Shown: positions 1 to 9,366 of the stretch, one piece after another
How positions within the stretch are numbered: the stretch's first letter is position 1
Layout of the letters: the number at the start of each line of letters is the position of its first letter
Assembly: GCA_036897625.1 (NCBI GenBank)
Contig: JAYMTA010001135.1
Span: 1 to 21,594 of the forward strand
Source: Pelargonium cotyledonis
Lineage: Eukaryota > Streptophyta > Magnoliopsida > Geraniales > Geraniaceae
Length of the DNA stretch: 21,594 nt
Direction: 5' to 3'
Made by a program: the position numbers and the translations under genes
The notes under the pieces: model-generated
What the model was told of the DNA's origin: nothing
What the model saw: only the letters and a program-made list of their open reading frames with translations
The model's database searches: none

Positions 1-180
1 ATGGATAGTGATGATGGTACCTAATACAAGGAAAGGATGTTGTACCAAATCACAATCACAACTCTTTCTTTCTTTTGGTCAACCAATATAGCTTCACTAC
101 ATTAACATTCCATACCTTTTTCTTGCATTGTCCTGCTTGCTTCTCTCAATTATACCCTTCAATCCTTCCCTCCTCCCCTA

Positions 181-615
181 ATGGATTCACCTTCACCTCC
201 ATCTACAACCCCTGATGCAGCACCACCACCAACGGCGCCGCCACAGCCAGGCCCGCCAAGCGGAGTGCCAGTTACACCTTTCCGGTCATGGTGAGATACT
301 TCAACTCCTGTTTCCAAGTTCTCTTCTTTTCTTCTTGGATCTTGCCTTTATGATTTTTCTTCTTCCCATGTTGTGTTTGTGTGTGCTGCTTGAACTCAGC
401 TTGTGGTTTCTCTTTGGCTGTGGTCTATTTACAAGCTGCTGTCCACCTCTGTTTCCTCCAGGTCTGCGACCGCCTGTGTGACATCTAATCAACACACAAC
501 ATACAGATGTATTCAACTTCTCTTATTGATTTCTCATTTTCTCAATCAATTGTTGTGCATAAAGATGTTAAAAAAAACTCGGATGATTGGGGTGAAAGTC
601 ATCCCCTCAAACTAA
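181..615 (+). CDS. Tentative small proline-rich gene, two-exon model, unrecognised
   Basis: I do not recognise this gene. A CT-rich leader is followed by an ATG at 181 that opens a proline/serine/alanine-rich exon (starts MDSPSPPSTT) ending at a good donor, ATG|GTGAGA, after base 290. A candidate acceptor (TTTCCTCCAG) ends at 461. Joining 181-290 to 462-615 stays open to a TAA at 613-615, but the second exon reads as low-complexity hydrophobic sequence and may not be real protein. Without splicing the frame stops after 37 codons. A second frame through the same junction reads FPVM then VCDRLCDI and a stop, which looks at least as protein-like but has no start codon in view. It could also be a noncoding transcript, or a gene damaged by a small indel. 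Start and donor are the best-supported parts. Confidence 0.25.
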
Positions 616-1452
616 TAACAATTAAGTTATGCAAAGAGGCATTTACTAATCTGCATTCACATTTACAGTCTACCAGAATTCAATTTATCATAAATTCTGA
701 TGAAACATGAGCACGATAAAAGCAAGGTCTAACAAACAAAAAGGCGATTCTGGGAAAGATGGTGGGATATTTAAGAATCCAACCACTCGATATCATCCAG
801 TAGTTCAGCAGCGAATATTAGCACTGTTCTGAATATTAGCATTGTTCACAAGCTAGAAATTCAGAAGAAAAAAATCATTAATCATGTTGCAACTCCCCCA
901 GGCATTTTAAGCCTTTTCTTGTTCAATGAAATCAGAAAGCATGCCAAATCACAGAAAAAAAAAGGCATTGACTTCAAAGCGTGTGTAATAAAGCACTAAT
1001 CAGTTGGGCAAAGCGCGTTTACAATAGACAAAGCATGTGTATTAAAGCACTGCAATCACCAAAAACTAGCAGATCTTCAAAGGATTCACACCAAAATATC
1101 AGATATAAAAAACACTACTAAATCCCAATGAGAGAACAGTCGAACATAATCATCATAGTGAGAGTCAGTTCAAAACTTTATCCATTTCTTGGCAAAAGTA
1201 CTGGGGATCAAATATTCTACTTGACATTTTTTCACTTCTTTTCGTTTTGTCCTGGATACAATTATCTGGTAATCCTTCAGATAAAATGAAATAACCAATC
1301 TTGACAAATGAACTAAGCCAGAAAGGGGCATGGGTGATGAGGCAAAAGACTATCATACTTCCCTCAAACTAGACCAAATAAAATAAAAGCCCTATATACT
1401 CCAGCAAATGCTAATGTGTAACATTGACAGAGAGACCATACATGGTGCCCAA
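616..1452. other. Intergenic / 3' flank of COX16
   Basis: No coding exon is visible here. The stretch lies between the tentative exon at 181-615 and the COX16 stop codon, and its right part is probably COX16 3' UTR read from the minus strand. It is AT-rich and holds one short diverged direct repeat (975-997 and 1029-1051, listed separately). I could not place a convincing minus-strand AATAAA. Confidence 0.5.
975..1051. repeat. Short diverged direct repeat, two 23-bp copies
   Basis: Bases 975-997 and 1029-1051 match at 21 of 23 positions (core CAAAGC-TGTGT-A-TAAAGCACT), with starts 54 bp apart. Between them, at about 1009, sits a shorter related string (CAAAGCGCGTTT). This looks like a small local duplication in noncoding DNA. 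No function is inferred. Confidence 0.6.
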
Positions 1453-3141
1453 CTAGTCAGACTTGCCTTCACTTGGCCTAGGAATTTTCTTGTACTCATA
1501 ACTGTTTATGTCCACCTTTGCTTGTAAAGCCTACAAACAGAGATTAATAGGGCCTGTAAGCTAAATATGTAATCAAGATATACAAATGTTGAGATATATC
1601 AGCAAGCACTCTATACCTTTAGCTCCTCCTCCAATGAAATCTTTTTTGGTTTATATGCACCCACAGGTCCTGTTCTTGAAAGTGCGCTTTCTGCTTCAAT
1701 TATCTCCCATTGCTGATCATCTTTCACCTTTAAAATGTCCTTGCTGAATTACAAAGTTCCACCACAATTAGAACGAGAATAAGAGAGAAGAAAATGGTGT
1801 TGACAATAACGACAAGCTAGCTCGTACACTGCAATCTATTACTAAATAATAGTCATTTCACTCTCTAGATGTCAATATTTTTTTTTCTATAGTAGATGAC
1901 TTCAGTAGAGCCACTTGGGCATATCTCATGAAACATAAATCAGAAACATGTACTTATTTGTTACAATTGCTTAACTGGATATAGAAACAATTTGATACAC
2001 AAAATAAAACCTTGAGGACTGACAATGGTTTGGAGATTGATCACATCGAACTACTGGATCACTATTTTATGCATGGAATAGAACAACAAACCAGTTGCAG
2101 GAGAACACTACAACAAATTGGAGAAGTGAAGCGAAAACACAAGGACATGTCTTGGATGTTGCACGTGCCTTGCGATTTCAGGTGCAACTCCCAATCACCA
2201 CCAAAGAGACTGTTTGGTTATATCGCCTCCTACATGACTTGTGTGTGGGAGCCCCATCCTGATTCAGTTCCTATGTTCTATGACAACAAAGCATCCCTCA
2301 CATAGCATCCAATCCTATTTTTCACAAGCATACCAAACATACAGGAGATCGATTGTCACTATATTCGAGAACAATTACAGAAACATGTCCTCATTCCACC
2401 AACAAATATCCAGTAGACATCAACTGCCCAACATATTCACTAAAGCCCTTGGGCGAGATTGTTTTCATCAATTGCTTGTCAAGTTGGGCATCTCCACTCT
2501 TCCAACACCAGCTCGAGGGGGAGTATTGTGAATACCACAATCACAACACATTCCATGTTTAATACCTTCAGTCCTTGTATAGTTTTCTAGCTACAAAATC
2601 TGTTGTCATTAGCGTATTTGATTTGATTTCTATATTATACCTATTGTAACTTGTATATAAGTTTGGTAGCCATGCTCAATGATATCAAGAGTTTTCTCCA
2701 GAATTTTCACGTTGCACAAGGTCTAACAAAGATCATTTTGCATACCCCCTTCTTCTTGCTTTCGCAGAGAGACGTTTCGCATCCAAACCCGTTACCTCAA
2801 GTATGCGACTCAATCTTTTGTCATGGCTCAGTCTCTACTAAGAGTGCCCATTAAAATCGAATAAAAGAAAACAATAAAACATGATTGATCCTCATTCATG
2901 AACAATTATTTGCATCATATTGCACATATAAAAATGAGATCACAGGAAACGAAAATTCATGAAACTGGAATTGATAGTAAGAAAACACAAACCTGCCTTG
3001 CAAGAGATGGCCAAGGCCAAGAGCTCCAAACACTGTGAGTGAAATCATTGGAATCCCATATCTCACAAATGGATACTTCCTACCCCATCTCTTGAACGAT
3101 GAATTCGCAGCCAGATTCTTAATCTTCTTAGTCTGATCCAT
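1453..3141 (-). CDS. COX16: Cytochrome c oxidase assembly protein COX16, mitochondrial inner membrane
   Basis: COX16 is a small inner-membrane protein that helps assemble cytochrome c oxidase, acting around COX2 maturation in yeast and humans. On the minus strand the coding exons are 3141-2993, 1743-1617 and 1530-1453. All borders are GT-AG and phases agree, giving 117 aa. Residues 15-30 carry the family signature ([12 protein letters not shown]). One membrane segment follows at about 29-48 ([19 protein letters not shown]). Then comes the conserved matrix/IMS tail: [31 protein letters not shown] and [10 protein letters not shown]. The length suits the plant family. The start chosen (MDQTKKIKN) is the only ATG in the spliced 5' exon. 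A leader intron is likely: acceptor before 3166, and donor GTATAAGT after 3345. The 1.25-kb intron between exons 1 and 2 holds a copia fossil in the opposite orientation. The gene looks intact. Confidence 0.93.
1880..2718 (+). mobile_element. Ty1/copia LTR-retrotransposon fossil inside a COX16 intron
   Basis: This is a broken remnant of a Ty1/copia element. From left to right it shows an integrase-core-like part (about 1890-2220), an RNase H-like part (about 2240-2500), a purine-rich tract (about 2515-2522) and a probable 3' LTR starting with TG at about 2527. The LTR's right end is uncertain, near 2709-2718. No 5' LTR, gag or protease part is recognised. Several disruptions are present, so it looks old and inactive. 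It runs opposite to the host gene and lies wholly between two COX16 exons, so it would be spliced out. Family: Ty1/copia; lineage not assigned. Confidence 0.85.
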
Positions 3142-3165
3142 TGGAGTCTCACCACCTGTCGTCAA

Positions 3166-3440
3166 CCTGCACAGAGATTTCAAATTCCACATAAAAATCC
3201 CCGTAATACGATGTTGCAAGCTCAGGTTGAGCTGAAACTCGTAAGAACTGAGTGATTTAGGGCTAAATGCAAAGAGAAAAAAAAAATCGAGTGAATTACA
3301 GAAGAGAGAGATGTTGCGAAAAAAAAAAAAACTGAAACTTATACCGATTAAAGTGTAAGAAATCACCAATCTGGAAATGGTGCAAGTGGCGGCGCGTGAG
3401 TCGGCGGCGCAAAGGCAAACGGGGCCTAGGGGCCGTTGCG
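3166..3440 (-). promoter_or_regulatory. Probable COX16 5' UTR exon, leader intron and promoter-proximal region
   Basis: Reading the minus strand, a GC-richer stretch (about 3440-3370) leads to a donor-like CG|GTATAAGT after 3345, and an acceptor (CTCTGTGCAG) ends at 3167. This suggests a 5' UTR intron of about 178 bp before the coding exon. The putative leader exon 3440-3346 has no ATG that competes with the COX16 start. The transcription start itself is not identified. Confidence 0.45.
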
Positions 3441-3444
3441 GGGA

Positions 3445-3447
<3 letters not shown>

Positions 3448-3476
<29 letters not shown>
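3448..3476. repeat. Homopolymer run, 29 T on the + strand
   Basis: An uninterrupted run of T from 3448 to 3476 sits just upstream of the presumed COX16 leader exon (poly-A on the COX16 strand). It could be a length-variable site. Its length may also be inexact in the assembly. Confidence 0.9.
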
Positions 3477-3479
<3 letters not shown>

Positions 3480-4073
3480 TAATTAGAGAAGAAAGCAAAG
3501 AAGGTAAAGGCTCGGAGTCGTTAAGGCCAGGGGCGTGAACGTAATTTTGTTCTAAACCAATGGGCTGATATGACCTTTCAGTGAAAATGAGAAAAGGCCA
3601 ATATTGAGAATTCAAAAATCGGTAGGTTGGGTCTCATGTCCGAGCCTCTCTGTTGACGGCATGGGATGAGTTATTTGAAAATCGGTTTGACCGGGCGGAG
3701 CTGATTACAATATTTGAAAATTGGCCTAAAAATGGTATGAATATATGGTCACATTACTTAGTTCGAAGCTAGAACCGTAGATCAACACATGTAAAATGTG
3801 TAACAACACGTGAATTTTAATCGAGGCGAACCCAATTTTGTAGTAAAGGTGTATCAGTTTAATTTTATGCCATTTAGTCAATTGTCTAAAGAATGTGATT
3901 GACTTTGGGGTCATTCGATACAACAAAAGAATCGAAAACAAAACTAGTGAACGAAGACGTTAGCAAACATGTATCGAGAGTCTCACATCAAAACCGGTAA
4001 GAACGGCCCTGTTTGAAGCCCGAGAAAGTGAGAGAACAAATTAGATTGAAGGCTAAAATCTGAGACTGAGACC

Positions 4074-4099
4074 ATATATATATATATATATATATATAA
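4074..4099. repeat. (AT)n microsatellite
   Basis: About 13 AT units lie just downstream of the likely polyadenylation signal of the NPH3-type gene. It is a simple repeat and no role is inferred. Confidence 0.9.
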
Positions 4100-4104
4100 A
4101 CGGT

Positions 4105-4110
4105 TTTATT
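4105..4110 (-). terminator. Candidate polyadenylation signal (AATAAA) of the NPH3-type gene
   Basis: TTTATT on the plus strand reads AATAAA on the gene's strand, about 115 bases past the stop codon. That is a normal distance for a plant 3' UTR. Plant poly(A) signals are loose, so this is only a candidate. Confidence 0.4.
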
Positions 4111-4224
4111 TCAAATGTCTAGCTATACTTACAGAGCTGTCTAATCTGCAAACAAACCACAAAACTAGCTAGCTTTTCGGAGATGCAAACATAAATAGTA
4201 GGAACTTGCAAAAACTCCAAGATC

Positions 4225-7200
4225 TTATCCTTTAAGCTCATCATTCTTGTTATCCACTTCCTTCATGACTGGTGTTGTTGATCTTGATGATGATCTTTTC
4301 AAGTCGCAAGGTTTTGGCGCTTTCGGTTCACTAGATTTTGATTTCACTCCAAAACCAAGCTTTCTCAAGATGTTCCAATTACTCCCCTTGGTTTTTGCCA
4401 GCTTATCAAGTTCTTGCTTCATGGTCAAGCATTCTTTCTCGAGGTCATAAACCCGTTCCTTCATGTCATCAACTGCTATAAGGTTGTCGGGATCATTGTT
4501 TCTGGTTAGTGCGAGTTTTCCAGATAGATTCTGTGAGTTATCGAGGTTGTCGGAGACAAAGAACCAACCAGCAACAGAGGTTCGGAGCCTAAGCTGCTCA
4601 AAGAATAGGATTTGGACAATAACTCGAAGAGGTAGCCTCTCATTCTGGGCTGCATGAGTGCTGGCTTCTAACGAGAGCTTCTGGCAGTTCATTAGCCTGC
4701 AGATTTCTTCCTTTTCGGTGTCTGTCAGCCACGGATGCGCCTGAAAGTGAGGGAAACATGTTAGCACTTTTCAGCGACCGAGAAAGCAATTTTGTTGTGC
4801 AATATCTTTGAGGTTTAGCGCCTAAGAACAAATTTCACATCTACTCCTTATCCCGAACAAGCAATGTATAAACTATGTTCGTAGATGAACAAACAGTAAA
4901 GAAAAATTGTATTGTGAGGTAACATTAACCCTACTTTTGAAGACAAGCCTTGATGCCAGTAAGGTTGTTGCCTTGTACTTGCCAACAAGAAATGTTTTGG
5001 TGCACCTAATGCACCACCTCCACAAACATAGGAAAACGAAGGAAAAGAAAATGACAGATAAAAGATAAAACAGCAACATTACTGTTGCGTCTAGGCTCAC
5101 CCTTAATGTTGAGGGAAAAGCGATAGAACTAAAAATGATTTGAGTAGAATGAGTGAATGTATACGAAGTATATCAGATGATTTCATACCATAATATACTT
5201 TGTTATAGATTTAATCAACAATGTAGATCCACAGCGTTATAGCAAGGTATCAAAATCAATATTTACCTTGAGGTATATATCAATTGCGCGATATATCCCA
5301 TCATCCAAAGGCCTGGCGTAATCAGGGATGACAGCAGCAAGAGTCTGAAATTTGCTCGGCTTCAAGTTGACATCAGGAGCTACCTCAGCGAGATAGCCAT
5401 CCACCAGATTAGCCACCATTGTCATTTGGGTCAGTGAATCTGCAGAATCTCCCACCAACTGCCCTTCATCAGCCATAGAACTCGTCGAAGATTCAGCTAC
5501 ATCATGACTCAGCAGCATGAAGTGATCAAGCATCCGCTGAACGCAGTCAATATCATACAGGGTTTCCATGGAGTACCCCATATTTGGTATGAGAAGATCT
5601 TCAAGAACTGCTTGATCCAGCTGAGCCCCAATTCGCTTCTCCAAAGTGTCTCGACATGTAGAGCTAGCATGCAAATTCATGGATGTTCTGAGAAGTCGAA
5701 GAAGAAAATTGGTTGGCATCACGCCCTTTTGGTTTGGTAGTAGCTCCACAATCTCTTCGAGGAGAGTCATTTGATCAGCATCAGGTGGGCCAGAAGCTGT
5801 TGATCCTGTGATGGATCGGTTTCCATTCTGGAAACTAGCCTCTCTACCCATCAGGGGAAGATGTCTCTTTGAGTAGTACATAATTGGCCCGGCAACCCTC
5901 TCAGGCTTCTTTATTGATCCAACAGCCAAAATTAGTCTTTTAAACAATGGGAAACTAAGGTAAGAAACATCTTCATACCACCAATCATCACCCATAGGTT
6001 GTGGTTCGGCTGCTGGGCGTATTCCATTCCACAAGACAGTACCATTAGAGCTCTTTGATTCGCTGTTTCCTGACAAAGGCCAGCTAAACAAGCTCGGATC
6101 AGCACATGATTTCATGGCCAAGGAATTAATGCATCTTGAAACAATATGAAGCTCTTCTGCATGTGGCAGAACCTCCTCACAGGTTTCAAGAGCCCGAATT
6201 GAGTCCCTCCAGTTGCCAAAAACTTCATTAAGAAAATTTTCTGCTTGCACGATGAGATTTCCCTCTCCAAAGTCTTCATTCATGCGAAGAAACTCTGCCG
6301 CGCATCTAAGACTGACTATATTTACTGCAGTGAGTTCTATTTTAATTCCATAACAGAACTTGGCCACGAGCAAAAATGTTTTAGCGCCTCCAGGAACACC
6401 ATGAACTTGCAGTACACTCCTTTTCTCTTCCTTTGCAGAATATTCTCCGATAAGTTTTTCTAATACTCCACTTCTGGACAGCAACGGAAACTGTGGAACA
6501 AGCAAACGAAAGAGTAGGGGAAATGAAGCTCGATTAACAGTTAAAACCATGGAAATAACTCAACATGCAGACAACTCAATGTAGCTATTGTAAAAACAAT
6601 ATTCTCCACAAAATATAAACAAATAAAAGAATATTTAGATTTCTTTGAGGTGCTTTGGCCAAACTCAATCTAATCCTTGATACAGATATGGCCATAAAGC
6701 ATACACGTGCTAGATTGTCAGAAATTGTGTAAAATAACAGATATAAGCCTTGGACAAGTAAAACATGCCTTGTGGAGATAAAAGGAAAATTCTCCGACTT
6801 CAATAATGACATCACTCGGGAGCCCCGTTGAACAAAGCCTGCAAGATAGCATGTGTTTGCATTATAATAACCACAAGATTGAACAAACCTCGCTCATAAT
6901 GAACTATAAAGGATGACTCAAGTTCTCAATGGATAAACATACAATCAGGCAGACACAATACTTAACAATTAGCCACCAAGATTACTTCAGAGCTCAATAT
7001 CAGAATAGGTATTTGTAAGGGACCAGCAGGAAAGTAAATGTTAATACAACAATCACAATGCAACTGAATGCTTTTATTTATCATGTGTTGTTTGATAGTG
7101 TAACAACTCGTATATATATATTTAGTTTTCTCTGATAACTGCTTAATTTTCTGCTATTTCTTTGCCTGTTAGTAATGGTACAGGAACAAATACAATATAC

Positions 7201-8009
7201 CCATTCAGTTTGTTTCAATCATCCAATACTCTTACGTCTTAATTTGGCCTTAGTGACTCCAATGAAACCAATAAAAATGAAGGCAGTGACAATAAGTGTA
7301 TAGATTATTATACTGAGGATATAAACAACAAATTCTTTAGCTCATGAAGTGACCGTATATCTAGCCCTATGGTCTTAACTAGTTAAAACACAAACCTTAA
7401 CAATATGTTGTATGTACAAACATTTTACCCTTTTTCTACTTAAGACCCTTCATTTCATTAAGACGGCTCTATTCCCACCAATGAACAATTGACGACTTCT
7501 TTTGTATATATATCAGCTCCATCGACAGGTCTAACATCTAAACCCATCTCCAAACGCTACCCGGCTAATACCTATTGGTGCAACTTTGGACATAACACAC
7601 TAAACTCTGAAATGCATTAACCCATGACACTACTAAAACTCCAACCAATCACTCAACGCATTGACATTTACCAATCCAATTTAGTGATAAATCAAACAAA
7701 TTACCACATTCATAAACTCAAACACATTCCTTATCTCGGAAAACAAACACAATCATCATAGAAAGCTTGCTACTGAAAATAAAAACGGTTCAGTGCACAA
7801 ACCTTCTGATGTCATGAATCACATACCCACCATTCCAAATCAAAATACAAACAAATTCCACTTTCCAGACAAACAAAAAAACTGAAGAACTGAGCAAATT
7901 AATCAAAAGGGTACTGAAAAAAGAGTGATTTTAGAGACAATGAGACGAACCAGGAATGGCCATCGAGGTAAAAAACGTCAGATTTGGATCCAAGCTTCAT
8001 GCACGCCAT
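4225..8009 (-). CDS. BTB/POZ-NPH3 domain protein (NRL family), likely CUL3 E3-ligase adaptor
   Basis: NPH3/RPT2-like proteins link CUL3 ubiquitin ligases to targets, often at the plasma membrane, in phototropism and auxin transport. Minus-strand coding exons are 8009-7951, 6838-6769, 6490-5267 and 4740-4225; phases fit and give 622 aa, usual for the family. The N terminus [11 protein letters not shown] and the BTB part ([26 protein letters not shown]) span about 25-110. The NPH3 domain starts near residue 211 (DDWWYEDVS) and includes [21 protein letters not shown] (432-451), [17 protein letters not shown] and [13 protein letters not shown] coiled coil follows (about 541-566), then a basic Ser-rich tail (LKRSSSRS) resembling the phosphorylated C terminus of NPH3. 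Intron 2 (6768-6491) begins with GC, forced by the invariant HK|FPLLS junction. An ATG at 6550 lies in that intron and is not the start. The exact paralogue is not assigned; it is closer to the At1g30440-like group than to NPY proteins, from memory. Confidence 0.93.
6491..6768 (-). other. Non-canonical GC-AG intron (NPH3-type gene, intron 2)
   Basis: On the minus strand exon 2 ends CTCCACAAG and the intron begins GCATGT. It ends TGTTCCACAG before TTTCCG. The family sequence [12 protein letters not shown] continues without gap across this junction, so no nearby GT can replace the GC donor without changing conserved residues. Intron length is 278 bp. Confidence 0.88.
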
Positions 8010-9366
8010 GAATGACTAAACCCACTAGTGATCTCAGTTACCATGGAAAATGGGTTTTAACTTTAAAGAGTAACAGAAGCAAAAAAAAGGTGGAAATGAT
8101 GATAAAGAAGAAACAAGCCTGTAAAATGGGTTCGGCTCTGTTTGGTTCTCTCACTGTGCCTGTAAAAGAAAATCTTTATTTTTCTTCAGCTTTTTGGGTG
8201 TGGAGAGAGAACGTGGAAGATGGTACCGACTACCGAGTCTTACGATGAAAATTGAGGAGAAAAATCGGTTTCTGCTGTTACAAGGCGAAAAAAATTGCAT
8301 TTTTTTATTGGGTGAGTTAATTTTACGTTTGATATATTATAGTATAATTAATGCAATTTAACTATTGGTTTAATGTTATTGTTAAGGTTGTGGATTTCGA
8401 TAATCGCAAAGGATCCTTTGTATTCTCCACATGGAAATGGGGATTGAGAATTTTGCAGGCCTTGCTGGAAATGGGGTCACTCTGTTCTCCACTGCCAAAA
8501 CTTATGTCCATTTTTTACTAAGAAAATTAAGTGAAAAATGAAGAATGTTTACCTAAACTTTTTTTTTTTTTTTAAATTAGTCTCTCGTGTAACAATGTCG
8601 TCCAATCAATCCCACGGTACATTTATTTGTAATTTTCATAAAATATATATCTTATTTGACAATTTTGGTGCGTCTAACGGATATAAAAATGATGTCGTGT
8701 TTGTTTCATATTCACTTAGCCGAAGAAGTGCTACACTACGACGACGTATTGTGTCTTTGTATTCATCCACTTATTCAGCAACATAGTTTTATAATTCACT
8801 TAGGTGATGGCATGAGAACTTTTACCATGTGTTATAATGTTGATTGTGTTTATCACGCTGAAGACCAAACCTTGAAAACCGCGTTGAAGACTAAAGTCGT
8901 GACAATGAAATGTGGGGTACCATATTCATGGAGAAGGTCGTAATAATAGGATGTGGGCCAAGATTTGTCATTTTTGCTCCTCGTGCATCGTTTGACTACT
9001 ACGCTCGCCACCCGAATCTTCGTTGCACAAAAAAGACGTAACTCTAATCTTGTATTTTGAGACTCGTCGAGGAGAACTCAACTCCAGAGACCTCGACCCT
9101 AGAGAGCCCGTCTACGAGTAGCCTGGTTATGTAGAACTCAACTACGAACCTCTCTATCATCTTGTCAACATGTGACCCGACCCAAATAGATCAGGCCCAT
9201 ATCTGTTACGGAAAAAAACGCATGCATTTGACCCGATCCGAATCACATAAACATCGAACACCACTGCAACAGTTTTGACTTATGAGTCTTCCACGGTCGA
9301 GAGTCAAGAATCGGAGACTCTCTCTGAAGCAGCAGCAGCGAGCGAAGAGACGTCCCAGGCACAGCC
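8010..9366. other. Divergent intergenic region between NPH3-type and OST1-like genes
   Basis: This 1.36-kb stretch holds the 5' flanks of two head-to-head genes. No conserved coding exon is visible. An open stretch at 8656-8943 (95 codons) and the reading frame over 8012-8248 match no family I know; the latter overlaps the presumed NPH3-type leader. The right end, from about 9280, is the likely OST1-like leader, with CAGCC before ATGG. GACCCGA-type strings recur near 9175 and 9230 but are not clearly a regulatory site. Confidence 0.5.

Larger units (their letters stand above)
3477..4224. other. Intergenic region between COX16 5' end and NPH3 3' end
   Basis: No coding exon is seen. The left part is COX16 upstream DNA. 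The right part (about 4110-4224) is the likely 3' UTR of the NPH3-type gene, ending near a minus-strand AATAAA. An (AT)n run occupies 4074-4099. Two related 12-15 bp strings (ATTTGAAAATCGGTT and ATTTGAAAATTGGCC, near 3671 and 3712) are too short to interpret. Confidence 0.5.

Noticed and set aside
724-2731. Shared 13-mer AAGGTCTAACAAA at 724 and 2719, considered as an element-end duplication
   Set aside because: Several 13-base matches are expected by chance in a window of this size. The left copy lies outside COX16, far from the copia fossil.
6501-6550. ATG at 6550 (minus) as the start of the NPH3-type protein
   Set aside because: The codons before FPLLSRSG are intron read-through. The conserved N terminus [11 protein letters not shown] and the BTB start are found in exons at 8009-7951 and 6838-6769.
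8656-8943. A 95-codon open frame in the NPH3/OST1 spacer
   Set aside because: No recognised motif and no splice context. Its length is unremarkable for AT-rich plant DNA.
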